Positions 1 to 7,933 are shown, counted from the first letter of the stretch. The stretch is DNA of 14,422 nt from Pirellulales bacterium (GCA_025924495.1 JAICIG010000184.1:1-14422); one strand, 5' to 3'. Numbers and translations are program-made. Notes: generated from the sequence alone by a model not told the origin.

Positions 1-1076
1 GGCACTGGCAGATCGAAAATATGGATCGGCGACCAGTTGCCTGGATACGCTTCCTTGCCGTCCGGCGATTTGACTCGGCCGTTGCCGTTGCTGTTGGCGT
101 TGGTCGCGGACACAGCCAGTCGCTGGCCGTTAGGGTGGCGGCCCACGGAATGCGGATTGGGAAGGCCGATGAAGAAAAACGGCTCTTTGTCTCTTATTTG
201 CTGCATCAGCAATTTGCCGACGCCCGGGTTCCCGCTGGTCACCGCCACAATAAAGCCGCGCGGGTCGAAATGAAAATCACAAACGTAGACGTCCGCGTCC
301 TTGCCCAGTTCCAGGGTGTTCGCTGCCGCGCCGCTGGCCCAATCGAACAGGATCAAAAGCGGCGTTCCTTGCACATTGCCGCCGACTGTGGGACGGGCGC
401 CGCCGCACGCCAACGTCTTGCCTTCCGCATCGAATGCCATGGCGCGCACGCCGCCGACGTCTTGTAACCGGCTGCCGAGATAGAGCGCCTTGGCATTGAA
501 GTCTCGCAGGTGCGCGCCGGTGGCAATGTCCCATTGCTTGACGACCCCCTCGAGATCGCCGGAGACCAGCGACTTGCCATCAGGGTGAAACGCCACGCAA
601 AGCGTATCGATGGCATGACCGGACAAATCATGCAGCTTTTTGCCGCTGGCGGCGTCCCAGATGCGCACCACCCGATCCATGCCGCAAGTGGCCAAAAGCT
701 TGCCGTCGTGGCTCGCGGCCAGGCCGTGAATCCAGCCGTCGTGAGCGTCGGCCACGTCCCAAAGCGGCGCCGGGGCCGCGTCAGAATAGTTCCACGCTCT
801 CAGCCGCCCCCACGAGTCAGCCGAGTAAAGCTGCGATCCTTCGGCATGAAACGCCAGACCGCTTACCCAGCCGCCATGACCAGCGAGCGACGGAAGTTCG
901 GCGAATTCGTCGCTTGACGCATCCCAGCGCCGTACCAGACCGTCGAAACCTGCAGCCACCAGAAACTTGCCGCACGGAGTAAAGCGAACCGCGCGTTGCT
1001 GCCGCTCGGTCTTGAGGCTTTTGAGTTCTTTCGCGCCGTAGAGCTTTGCCAACTCTTTTGGATCGGTCATAGCCAT
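1..1076 (-). CDS. WD40 repeat protein, partial (3' end beyond the window)
   Basis: A beta-propeller protein built from WD40 repeats, probably a cytoplasmic scaffold since no signal peptide is visible. About 358 codons are open from the ATG at 1076 to the window edge. Repeat-ending signatures seen in order are RRWDASS, RAWNYSD, RIWDAAS, KQWDIAT, LFDWASG and HIFDLP, with GH/AH dipeptides such as LAGHGGW and LSGHA between them, so roughly six blades are visible. The last one lies at the left edge, so little is probably missing. The start follows a TAA in the same frame; a second ATG lies two codons later (1070) and no clear ribosome binding site decides between them. Only 4 bases separate it from the DUF1501 stop, so it is likely co-transcribed. 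WD40 genes downstream of DUF1549/DUF1501 pairs are common in planctomycetes, but their role is not established. Confidence 0.88.
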   Translation of the reverse strand, partial: MAMTDPKELAKLYGAKELKSLKTERQQRAVRFTPCGKFLVAAGFDGLVRRWDASSDEFAELPSLAGHGGWVSGLAFHAEGSQLYSADSWGRLRAWNYSDAAPAPLWDVADAHDGWIHGLAASHDGKLLATCGMDRVVRIWDAASGKKLHDLSGHAIDTLCVAFHPDGKSLVSGDLEGVVKQWDIATGAHLRDFNAKALYLGSRLQDVGGVRAMAFDAEGKTLACGGARPTVGGNVQGTPLLILFDWASGAAANTLELGKDADVYVCDFHFDPRGFIVAVTSGNPGVGKLLMQQIRDKEPFFFIGLPNPHSVGRHPNGQRLAVSATNANSNGNGRVKSPDGKEAYPGNWSPIHIFDLPV

Positions 1077-1080
1077 TTAC

Positions 1081-2367
1081 TCATGCCAGCAATTCAGTAA
1101 CCGCATGACAATCTTCATGGGCGATTGGCAACGGCTGGCCATTGTTGTCGTACTCCGTTTGCTTGGGGTCGATGCCCAAGGCTCGAAACCAAGTGTGGAA
1201 CATGTGCCCGATATCGTACTCCTCCGTTGTAACCCACGTGCCTTCGGCGTTGGTCCTGCCGACGGCCAGCCCGCGTTTGATGCCGCAGCCGGCCATGACC
1301 GCGCTCCACGCCTCAGGCCAATGATCGCGGCCGATGTGCCCGTTGATCCGCGGCGTGCGGCCAAACTCGCTGATCGCGAGCACCAGCACGTGCTCAAGCA
1401 TGCCGCTGGCGGCCAGATCTTCGACGATCGCAGCAAACGCCTGATCGAACTTGGGCACAAGGTTGGCATGACCGACGAAATTGTCGCCATGCGTGTCCCA
1501 GCCATAGCTGTTGACTTTGACGAAGGTCACGCCCGCTTCGAGCATCTTGCGGGCCACAAGCATATGCCGGCCCAATTCGTGGCGGCCGTAGCGTTCGACG
1601 TCTTGCGGCGAAAACTTCGATTCATCGAATAGCCCCGCGCGCTTGGTCAGTTCGCCCGCTACGTCGTACACGAAACCATTCGCTTCTACCGAGTTGGTCC
1701 GGCGTCCCTGGGCATAACGCGTTTCGGCCCGGCGCCGAAGCTCCTGCCGCAAGGCGTCGTCTGCTTCGCTGACCGCTGGACTCCGCAGCAGATTCTCGGG
1801 CGGCTTGCCGTCGCCAAATGCCAGGGCGCCGTATTTAGGCCCTAGGAAACCCGCGTCGCCATAAATGAATCCTCCGCTGCCCGGCTTGATCCATACATAA
1901 GGCGGCATTCCGCTCGTGCCGGGCCCCAGCAGCTTGGCTACGGCGGAGCCGAAGTACGGATAAACCACGCCGCGGTTCTTTGGATCGCCGCGCTGAATTC
2001 GCGCCACGCCGGACGAATGGGCGTTGTCCTTCGTGCACAGGCTGCGAATGAGCGCCAGGTGATGCATCTGCCGGGCCGATTTCGGCAATAGCTCGCTGAT
2101 GCGGATGTCAGGAACCGACGTAGCGATGTCTCGGAAGGGGCCGCCGAACTGCGTGCCAGGCTTCGGGTCCCAGCTTTCTAGCTGGCTGACCCCGCCGTCG
2201 ATCCAGATGAAGAGCACCTGCTTCTGCCGCTTTTGCAGCTCGTCGGCCAAGGTCGGCTGCGCGAATTTACCGAGTCCCCATAGAGCAGCGGCGCCCGTGG
2301 CGGCGCCCAACAGCCGGCGACGCGAAAGTTGGTGTTCCCACGGTTTGCAGAGCGGATTCGTTCCCAT
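1081..2367 (-). CDS. DUF1501 family protein, Tat-exported
   Basis: A 428-residue member of the DUF1501 family, related in fold to the alkaline phosphatase/sulfatase superfamily; its reaction is unknown. The N-terminus has a twin-arginine signal, LSRRRLLGAATGAAALWG at about residues 15-32, so folded export with a bound cofactor or metal is likely. The family-typical opening FIWIDGGVSQLESWDPKPGT follows at about residues 53-72. Later conserved-looking blocks are SYGWDTHGDNF and ISEFGRTPRINGHIGRDHWPEAW, which resemble the metal-binding Asp/His blocks of the superfamily. Length is normal for the family. The ATG at 2367 gives the Tat signal a natural position; only a weak GAGAA lies upstream. It sits 9 bases after the DUF1549/DUF1553 gene and 4 before the WD40 gene. 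The DUF1549-DUF1501 pairing is a hallmark of planctomycetes, and a link to polysaccharide or sulfated-glycan use is only inference. Confidence 0.93.
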   Translation of the reverse strand: MGTNPLCKPWEHQLSRRRLLGAATGAAALWGLGKFAQPTLADELQKRQKQVLFIWIDGGVSQLESWDPKPGTQFGGPFRDIATSVPDIRISELLPKSARQMHHLALIRSLCTKDNAHSSGVARIQRGDPKNRGVVYPYFGSAVAKLLGPGTSGMPPYVWIKPGSGGFIYGDAGFLGPKYGALAFGDGKPPENLLRSPAVSEADDALRQELRRRAETRYAQGRRTNSVEANGFVYDVAGELTKRAGLFDESKFSPQDVERYGRHELGRHMLVARKMLEAGVTFVKVNSYGWDTHGDNFVGHANLVPKFDQAFAAIVEDLAASGMLEHVLVLAISEFGRTPRINGHIGRDHWPEAWSAVMAGCGIKRGLAVGRTNAEGTWVTTEEYDIGHMFHTWFRALGIDPKQTEYDNNGQPLPIAHEDCHAVTELLA

Positions 2368-2376
2368 GCGGCGTTC

Positions 2377-4041
2377 TCAATGATTTAAGCAGAACTCGGT
2401 GCTGGCGACGAGCGCCCAGACTATCTGGCTTAACACGGCAACGCGGCGGTCGGGATGCCTAGCCAGTGCGCCAGCGACGTCGGTGCGCTCGTCTTCACTC
2501 GGCAATCGCGTCAGTACGCTTAGATATAGCTCTTCCGCGATCGCCTCCTGGTCGGAAAGTTTCGCCAGCCGATCGACCAGGTTCCCTGGCCGGGACTCGA
2601 ACAGCGCTAGCATTTGTGGATCGTTCATGACGAACAGCGCTGCTTTCACGCTGGGACTGAATCCGATCTCCGGTTCCTTAGGCGGGTTGGCGAACGCCGT
2701 AATGAATCGCTTGCGCAGCTCGTCGTCGGGGCCTGCATCTGAGGGTTTGGCCTTCTCGCCCGTCGGTTTGGCGTGGTCGCCGGCCGGCGGAGCCGCGGAT
2801 GCCGGCTGTTCCGGCGCGCCCGTCGCCGCCAGAGCGCTCGAATAAAGCTGCTCTGCGGAAAGTTGTTTTTCCAGGGCGACGCGGTAGCTCGTCGGCAGGG
2901 GCGCCTCGTCCATGCCGACCAGCAAGCCGCTGCGCTGATAGGTTTCGCTTAGCGCCAGTTCTCTGAGCAGGCTGCGGATGTCGAATTGCCGCGCCGCGAC
3001 TTCCTGAGCCAAAAGTTCCAGCAGTTCGGGATGCGAAGGCGGATTGTCCCGATGGAACATATCGAGCGGATGGACCAGCCCGCGCCCCATCATGACGAAC
3101 CACAACCGATTCACAAGGTTGCGGCGGAAGGCGCCGTTCTCGACCGTGGCCAACTGGCCGGCAATTTGCTCTAGCGGGCTGAATTTCGGTTTGCCCGGCT
3201 GCTTGCTCGCCTTGTCGGGCGGGACGCGATATTCTTGGCCCGCGGGGAACACGGGAATCTGAATCTCGGCGCCGCCGGGGACCCGCGGCCCGGTGGCGAG
3301 CGGAACCTTGTCGAACACCGACATGAATTCGGTCTTCTTCGTCATCACGTTCTCGCCGACGGCCGGGAACGAAACATCACGACGGATGAATGTATTGAGG
3401 AAGACGGCGTACAGCCCTTGGAAATCTTGCTGCTTGTAATCATCAATGAACAAGTGGTTGTGGCATTGAGCGCATTGCAGATCGACGCCCAAAAACAAGC
3501 GGCCCACGTCGCGAGTCAGTCCCGGATAATCGGTGTCTTGCTGGCCTACCTTGTCGAGCCGGCTCGTGTAGAAGTAGGCGGCGCCGCGGGTCGCTTCGTT
3601 CTCGGCGTCGGGGGCAAGGATCTCCCGCGTTAGCACGTCCCAGGGTTTATTGGCCTCGAAGGAGCGGCGAAGGAATTCCGCCCAGTTCGGGTCATCCCCT
3701 CGGCGTTCCATGAGCATGGCATGGAACAGTTCGCGCATTCGCTGCGGAAAGTCGGGTCCCGCCAATAGCCGATCGATTAGCTTGGCGCGTTTGTCACTCG
3801 CCGAATCAGCGAAAAAAGCCCGAGCTTCAGCGACCGTAGGGATTTTGCCGACCAGGTCCAGATAGACTCGGCGCAAAAACTCCGCATCGCCGGCCAGCGG
3901 CGCGATCGGTCCGCCCGCCTTGGCTGTAATCAAGCGGTCGATCGCCTGATGCAGCGGCTCCTCCGCTGACGAGAAACAGGCGAGCGGCGAGAGGCTCAGC
4001 ATGATGCCAAGATACGGCCACAGCAAGGAATGCGGCGACAT
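2377..4041 (-). CDS. DUF1549/DUF1553 protein with CXXCH motif, exported
   Basis: A 554-residue secreted or periplasmic protein of the planctomycete DUF1549 plus DUF1553 type. A signal peptide spans about residues 1-26 (hydrophobic core up to SLSPLACFSSA). DUF1549 follows, with the family-typical RRVYLDLVGKIPT at about 58-69. A single CXXCH (C190, C193, H194, in LQCAQCHNH) fits covalent c-type haem attachment or a bound metal. DUF1553 covers roughly the last 240 residues: NRLWFVMMGRGLVHPLDMF and the family-typical ending WALVASTEFCLNH. A low-complexity Ala/Pro/Lys linker near residues 415-445 interrupts DUF1553. The protein is short compared with many relatives, which carry extra cytochrome-like or concanavalin-like domains. 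The ATG at 4041 has GGAG about 11 bases upstream. It is first in a three-gene cluster with the DUF1501 and WD40 genes. Its function is unknown; electron transfer is inferred from the CXXCH only. Confidence 0.92.
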   Translation of the reverse strand: MSPHSLLWPYLGIMLSLSPLACFSSAEEPLHQAIDRLITAKAGGPIAPLAGDAEFLRRVYLDLVGKIPTVAEARAFFADSASDKRAKLIDRLLAGPDFPQRMRELFHAMLMERRGDDPNWAEFLRRSFEANKPWDVLTREILAPDAENEATRGAAYFYTSRLDKVGQQDTDYPGLTRDVGRLFLGVDLQCAQCHNHLFIDDYKQQDFQGLYAVFLNTFIRRDVSFPAVGENVMTKKTEFMSVFDKVPLATGPRVPGGAEIQIPVFPAGQEYRVPPDKASKQPGKPKFSPLEQIAGQLATVENGAFRRNLVNRLWFVMMGRGLVHPLDMFHRDNPPSHPELLELLAQEVAARQFDIRSLLRELALSETYQRSGLLVGMDEAPLPTSYRVALEKQLSAEQLYSSALAATGAPEQPASAAPPAGDHAKPTGEKAKPSDAGPDDELRKRFITAFANPPKEPEIGFSPSVKAALFVMNDPQMLALFESRPGNLVDRLAKLSDQEAIAEELYLSVLTRLPSEDERTDVAGALARHPDRRVAVLSQIVWALVASTEFCLNH

Positions 4042-4163
4042 CGCAGGGCTTCTCCGCAGTCAAAGGCAGGCAAACGGGGCGGGGCGCCGGTCGGGATTCT
4101 AGCGTCCGCCATCTTAGCATCGCTTCCTCGAAGGAGGTAGAGAATGCAGATAGCGCGCCTCCA

Positions 4164-4204
4164 GGCGGCGATCATCTCGACGAACCCGAAGGCGATCCGC
4201 CGCC
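4164..4204 (-). other. Hairpin in the probable 5' leader of the DUF1549/DUF1553 gene
   Basis: GGCGGCGATC (4164-4173) pairs with GATCCGCCGCC (4194-4204), giving 4 + 6 base pairs with one bulged C and a 20-base loop. It lies about 125-160 bases upstream of the minus-strand ATG at 4041, so it would fall in a long 5' leader if the promoter is in the AT-rich patch near 4250. No function is known; GC-rich DNA gives such stems by chance fairly often. Confidence 0.35.
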
Positions 4205-4278
4205 TTTCAGATATTCGGGGGCGCACGCGAGAATTACAAGAAAAATGTATAAAAACCATACTTCCTGAGTGATTATTT

Positions 4279-4309
4279 TTGACGCTCTAGCGGCCTCGCA
4301 AATTACAAT
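4279..4309 (+). promoter_or_regulatory. Candidate sigma70-type promoter for the DUF1598 gene
   Basis: TTGACG at 4279-4284 matches the -35 consensus at five of six positions, and TACAAT at 4304-4309 matches the -10 at five of six. The spacer is 19 bases, longer than the ideal 17, which weakens the call. Transcription would start near 4316 and leave a leader of about 108 bases before the ATG at 4424. Confidence 0.45.
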
Positions 4310-4322
4310 AGATCCGAGAAAA

Positions 4323-4339
4323 AGCTGCGGGACGCAGCT
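4323..4339 (+). other. Perfect short hairpin at the predicted mRNA 5' end
   Basis: AGCTGCG (4323-4329) and CGCAGCT (4333-4339) form a perfect 7-bp stem with a GGA triloop. It lies only about 7 bases after the predicted transcription start, the place where 5'-end hairpins are known to protect bacterial mRNAs. A weaker 5-bp stem CGCCG/CGGCG follows at 4380-4400. The role is inferred from position only. Confidence 0.4.
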
Positions 4340-4423
4340 ATCGGCAAAAGGACTTGCACGCCGGAACAAGAGCCCCCTGCGCCGCCCTGTCGGAACGGCG
4401 TTTCCATTGCGCTGGAAGAATCC

Positions 4424-5797
4424 ATGAAAAGAAGTTGCTTGGGAAGAATTGGTGCTCATTCGCGGCAGACCCTCTGCCTGGCGGTGTTGGCCCTGGCCTT
4501 CGCTGTTCCGTCCGTGGTCTGGGCTTTCTCCTTTCAACAGGCCGTGGGCGGCATTTTCATCGATCCTCGAGGCGCCGTCTCCAACGCCCAGCAAGACCAG
4601 GTCGGCCGCTTGCGACAAGTGAGATTGAAGGAGTTCGCCCCAGTCCCTGGCGATTTGAATCAGCCGGCCAAGCTCCGCAAGGTTTCGCTCCGTTTGCTCG
4701 ACGAGATCATCGGCGAGTGCCTGCGCAAGGATAAACCGCTGCCCGACGAGGTGAAGTACCTGGCGGGTTTGCAGCGAATCGAGTACGTCTTTGTTTATCC
4801 GGAAGAGAATGACATCGTGCTGGCCGGCTATGGCGAAGGTTGGCAGGTCGATCCGCGAGGGAACATTGTGGGCGTCACCACCGGGCGCCCCGTGTTGCTG
4901 CTCGACGATCTGCTCGTCGCGCTGCGAACGGCCCAGCAAGCCGCCCAGGGGGGCATCACTTGCTCCATCGATCCCACCAAAGAAGGCTTGGCTCGCCTGC
5001 AAGCGGCCGGTCTCAACCTGGCCGCGCTCGGCTCCGATCCTAAGGCGGTCGCCGAGCAGATCGAACGGGAACTGGGCCCCCAAACCGTGACGATTACCGG
5101 CGTGCCGGGCTATACCCACTTCGCTCGCGTTTTGCTGGCGGCCGACTTCCGCATGAAGCGAATCGGCATGGGATTCGAGCCCTCGCACGTCAAAGGTTTG
5201 CCGAGCTATCTGCAACTGATCAAGCGAGTGGCTTCCAGCGCTCCGCAAAACATGCTGCCCCGGTGGTGGTTAACGACCGACTATGATCCGCTCTTGACCG
5301 ATGGCGAAGGCCTGGCCTGGCAACTCCGCGGTCGCGGCGTGAAGGCGATGGCCGAAGATGATTTCGTCGACGCGCAAGGCAATCGTCAGCACAGCGGCAA
5401 AGCGAGCCCGCAGGCCCAGAAGTGGGCCGATTCCATGACCGAGAAGTACGACGAACTGTCGGTCAAAGAACCGATCTTCGGCGAGCTGCGCAACTGCATG
5501 GACTTGGCCGTCGTGGGAGCGTTGATCGTCAAGGAGCACTTGGCGACCAAAGCCGGGTTGAGCATGGGCGCCTTAATCAATGTGGACGATCTTCCGGCGG
5601 ACGAGTACATCACGCCCAAGATGATTCCCACCCAGGCCAACTTCGTCGAGACCCGCACCAACTACATCATCAGCGCCTCGGGCGGAGTCGCCATCAACAG
5701 CTGGGGAGCCGCCGACGCTAAAGAAACCAGCGACGAACTGGCGCCCGTTCGCAAGCAGGTCGACGAAAGCCGCGCGAAGAACTGGTGGTGGAACTAG
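4424..5797 (+). CDS. DUF1598 domain protein, secreted, function unknown
   Basis: A 457-residue protein of a family found mainly in planctomycetes (DUF1598), with no known activity. The N-terminus is a classical signal peptide: basic residues, then LAVLALAFAVPSVVWA, with cleavage likely after A34. The mature start is FSFQQAVGGIFIDPRG; a related IxVDPRG-type phrase, WQVDPRGNIVG, recurs at about 140-150. A conserved-looking block TTGRPVLLLDDLLVALRTA covers about 152-170. There are no transmembrane segments after the signal, and the mature protein has only two cysteines (C99, C180) before C358. The C-terminal part contains paired aromatic motifs (MLPRWWLTTDYDPL at about 277-290, terminal NWWWN). 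The start is supported by GGAAGA just upstream and by the signal peptide. It stands alone on the plus strand between two minus-strand units and has its own candidate promoter. The family call rests on recalled motifs and is fairly firm; the function is open. Confidence 0.85.
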   Translation: MKRSCLGRIGAHSRQTLCLAVLALAFAVPSVVWAFSFQQAVGGIFIDPRGAVSNAQQDQVGRLRQVRLKEFAPVPGDLNQPAKLRKVSLRLLDEIIGECLRKDKPLPDEVKYLAGLQRIEYVFVYPEENDIVLAGYGEGWQVDPRGNIVGVTTGRPVLLLDDLLVALRTAQQAAQGGITCSIDPTKEGLARLQAAGLNLAALGSDPKAVAEQIERELGPQTVTITGVPGYTHFARVLLAADFRMKRIGMGFEPSHVKGLPSYLQLIKRVASSAPQNMLPRWWLTTDYDPLLTDGEGLAWQLRGRGVKAMAEDDFVDAQGNRQHSGKASPQAQKWADSMTEKYDELSVKEPIFGELRNCMDLAVVGALIVKEHLATKAGLSMGALINVDDLPADEYITPKMIPTQANFVETRTNYIISASGGVAINSWGAADAKETSDELAPVRKQVDESRAKNWWWN

Positions 5798-5879
5798 GGA
5801 AGCGGGCGGCGCCGCAGAGGGTCCAACGCACAAGGCGCACAGCCAAGGCGCACGCCAGGCCGGCCCGATCAGGGCGGTT

Positions 5880-7928
5880 CTACCTGCCCACTTCGAGCAT
5901 GCTGTGGTTATAGAACCCGGTCTGCACCGGGTTGCCAGGGTCGGCGCGCCAACGGCGCCCATCAATCAGGTAGCGATATTCGTACCTGCCTGGCTTAAGC
6001 TTCAACCGAACAGTGAATCGACCTGCGCTGTCTGGCCCTGACATGGGAGTCGCCTCGGGCCGCCAATCGTTGAAACTGCCTGCCAACTCCACCTTGTCGG
6101 CCGCCGCTTCGGGTCGGTACACGAAGGTCGCTTCGCAATCGCCGCCGGGCAGCTTACGCAGCCTCGGCGTGCCAAGAGTCAGATCCTGGTCATCGCGCAT
6201 GACTTCCATGCGCCCGACCATCATCTCCTCCGACGTTTCGTCGCCCCAGCCGACCGTCGCTGCCGGGTCGGGGTTGGCCAGGTTGCCGGGCGAATTGTCG
6301 AACGTCGCCGTGCAATGCACCACCGTCCCCTCAGGCATCCGCTTCGGCTCGGCCAACGCGTAAGAATATTGCCAGTTGAAGTCGTAACGCGGCACATCGA
6401 GTAGCGTCTCGCGACGACCGTCAGGATAGATCGCCTCGTAGCGGAAGGTTTTGCCTCGCAAGTGCATGTGCGGCAACATGGAGTACAAACGCATGTCCTG
6501 GTCGAAACGATATTCGGCCTCAACGCGATAATCCTCGGCGCCGGGCGGAATACTGAAAGCGGTGTTGACGGCCATGGCCGTCGATAGCTCTTTCTTGACC
6601 TGCTTTAATTCGGCGAATACGAAGCCCGCGCTGCTGAGATCGACCTGCTCGCTGCCGTTGGGCGTGTAGTGCACTTCGAAGCCGATTCGCGAGCCGGCGG
6701 GGATGCGCTTGGCGACGCCCGGCGGGAAAACCGATGCGGGCAAGCCCGGCGCATAAATTGTCAGCGTATTGAACAAAGCCGATTCGCCCTGTCTCGGGTT
6801 CCTGCCCGGCGGCACGTAGTACAAAACCAAATGATGGATCACGGCGCGATTGCCGGGCCGCGCTTCCACTTGCTGCACCCAAACATCCTCAGTAAATCCC
6901 GGATCGACGACAAAATATTGGAACTCCACCGTTCCTTTGGCCGGCACCGTGAAAGGCTTGGGCATCGCGATTTCCAGATCGGGCTTAGCGATTCGCCAAC
7001 CTTCCGCAAAAGGCGTCTCGGCCGGCGCGGCTTCCGGCTTTCCGGCAGGCATGCCATTGTCAATCCAGGCGAGAACCTGTCGCTTCTCGTCGTCGGGCAA
7101 ACGCCGGTCGTTCGAGAACTTGCCAAATTCAGGGTTGGCATGCCAGGGCGGCATGCGGCCATCGTCGAGCACTTCGCGGATCGTCTCCGACCACGCCACG
7201 GCTTCGTCATACGACATTAATTCGATCGGGGCCACTTGTCCGGCGCGGTGGCATTCCTGGCACCGGCGTTGGAGAATGCCCGCAATGTGTTCAAAATAAG
7301 TGATGTTTCCGCGGGGCGGCTTGCGATTGACTCGTCCAATGAAACAACCGGCGGTGGATGTAGTCGGAGTCGAGACCGGCTTGCCCGAGAGGACTTCGTC
7401 GAGCGCGCGCTGCAAATCGCACTGTTGCGGTTCATGGCGGCTGTAGCCGACTCCATATTGATCGTCGATTCGGCCCCGGTAGCGCACGACGCGCTGGCGG
7501 TCGAGCAGAAACGCCTCTGGCGTGCGAACGGCGCCAAACTGGTCGGCGACGCGATTGCCGGGATCTTTGAGCAGCGGAAATTCAATGTGGTGGAGGCGAA
7601 CGTAATGAGCAATTTCCGCGAGCGAGTCTTGCTGATTCGCATCAACGCCTACAAAGACCGCGCCTTTTGGCTCATAACGGTTCGCCAGTTCGGCCAGGCG
7701 AGGGCCATAGAGTTTTGCCAGCGGGCATTCGGTTCCTAAAAACACTACGACGACAGCCTGCTTGTCTTGCCAGTCGTCCAGTGCGTGCCAGGCTCCCAAG
7801 TGATCCTGTAACTTGAAATTGGCGATCGTTTTGCCAATGGGCGACGGCGACTTCTCCGCTGCGCATAGCGATGCGGCCAGAGCCAACCAGGCCAACCAAA
7901 CTCTGAGGATCCGCAAGGGGTAGTTCAA
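5880..7928 (-). CDS. Exported redoxin / cytochrome c / PHM-like copper monooxygenase / CBM48-like fusion
   Basis: A 682-residue exported multidomain protein. A signal peptide lies at about 1-24 (VWLAWLALAASLCAA). Residues 30-180 are an AhpC/TSA-type redoxin with one cysteine, GTECPLAK (C68), and no resolving CxxC partner. Residues about 208-297 form a small c-type cytochrome: CQECH (C223, C226, H227) and MPPWHANPEF (M259). Residues about 310-590 resemble the two-copper domain of peptidylglycine hydroxylating monooxygenase: HH at 365-366 and H420 could be one copper site, and H487/H489 in LPHMHLRGK with M569 or M570 in EEMM the other. Residues about 597-681 look like a CBM48/AMPK glycogen-binding module: VELAGSFNDWRP, PGRYEYRYLIDGRRWRADP. 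The start is a TTG at 7928 (another TTG at 7916) without a strong ribosome binding site. The first three domains are a known planctomycete arrangement; the CBM48-like end is unusual. Substrate unknown. Confidence 0.88.
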   Translation of the reverse strand: MNYPLRILRVWLAWLALAASLCAAEKSPSPIGKTIANFKLQDHLGAWHALDDWQDKQAVVVVFLGTECPLAKLYGPRLAELANRYEPKGAVFVGVDANQQDSLAEIAHYVRLHHIEFPLLKDPGNRVADQFGAVRTPEAFLLDRQRVVRYRGRIDDQYGVGYSRHEPQQCDLQRALDEVLSGKPVSTPTTSTAGCFIGRVNRKPPRGNITYFEHIAGILQRRCQECHRAGQVAPIELMSYDEAVAWSETIREVLDDGRMPPWHANPEFGKFSNDRRLPDDEKRQVLAWIDNGMPAGKPEAAPAETPFAEGWRIAKPDLEIAMPKPFTVPAKGTVEFQYFVVDPGFTEDVWVQQVEARPGNRAVIHHLVLYYVPPGRNPRQGESALFNTLTIYAPGLPASVFPPGVAKRIPAGSRIGFEVHYTPNGSEQVDLSSAGFVFAELKQVKKELSTAMAVNTAFSIPPGAEDYRVEAEYRFDQDMRLYSMLPHMHLRGKTFRYEAIYPDGRRETLLDVPRYDFNWQYSYALAEPKRMPEGTVVHCTATFDNSPGNLANPDPAATVGWGDETSEEMMVGRMEVMRDDQDLTLGTPRLRKLPGGDCEATFVYRPEAAADKVELAGSFNDWRPEATPMSGPDSAGRFTVRLKLKPGRYEYRYLIDGRRWRADPGNPVQTGFYNHSMLEVGR

Positions 7929-7933
7929 ACGAG

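Larger units (their letters stand above)
4042..4423. other. Divergent intergenic region between DUF1549/DUF1553 and DUF1598 genes
   Basis: These 382 bases contain no credible gene. They should hold the promoters of both divergent units. For the plus strand a sigma70-like pair is visible (separate entry). For the minus strand I could not find a convincing promoter; an AT-rich patch around 4240-4260 (TATACAT on the minus strand) is the best -10 candidate but has no good -35. Several hairpins are present and listed separately. The right end carries GGAAGA a few bases before the DUF1598 ATG, a usable ribosome binding site. Confidence 0.6.

Noticed and set aside
1105..1632. Plus-strand open frame of 175 codons opposite the DUF1501 gene
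   Set aside because: Antisense to a well-identified gene, with no motif or ribosome binding site.
4172..5248. Long open frame of 358 codons on the minus strand, opposite the DUF1598 gene
   Set aside because: It lies antisense to a gene with a signal peptide, ribosome binding site and family motifs. Its translation is a low-information mix of Gln, Arg, Gly and Asp with no motif; long antisense frames are expected in GC-rich DNA.
6669..7220. Plus-strand open frame of 183 codons opposite the redoxin fusion gene
   Set aside because: Antisense to clear cytochrome and copper-domain coding sequence; no motif.
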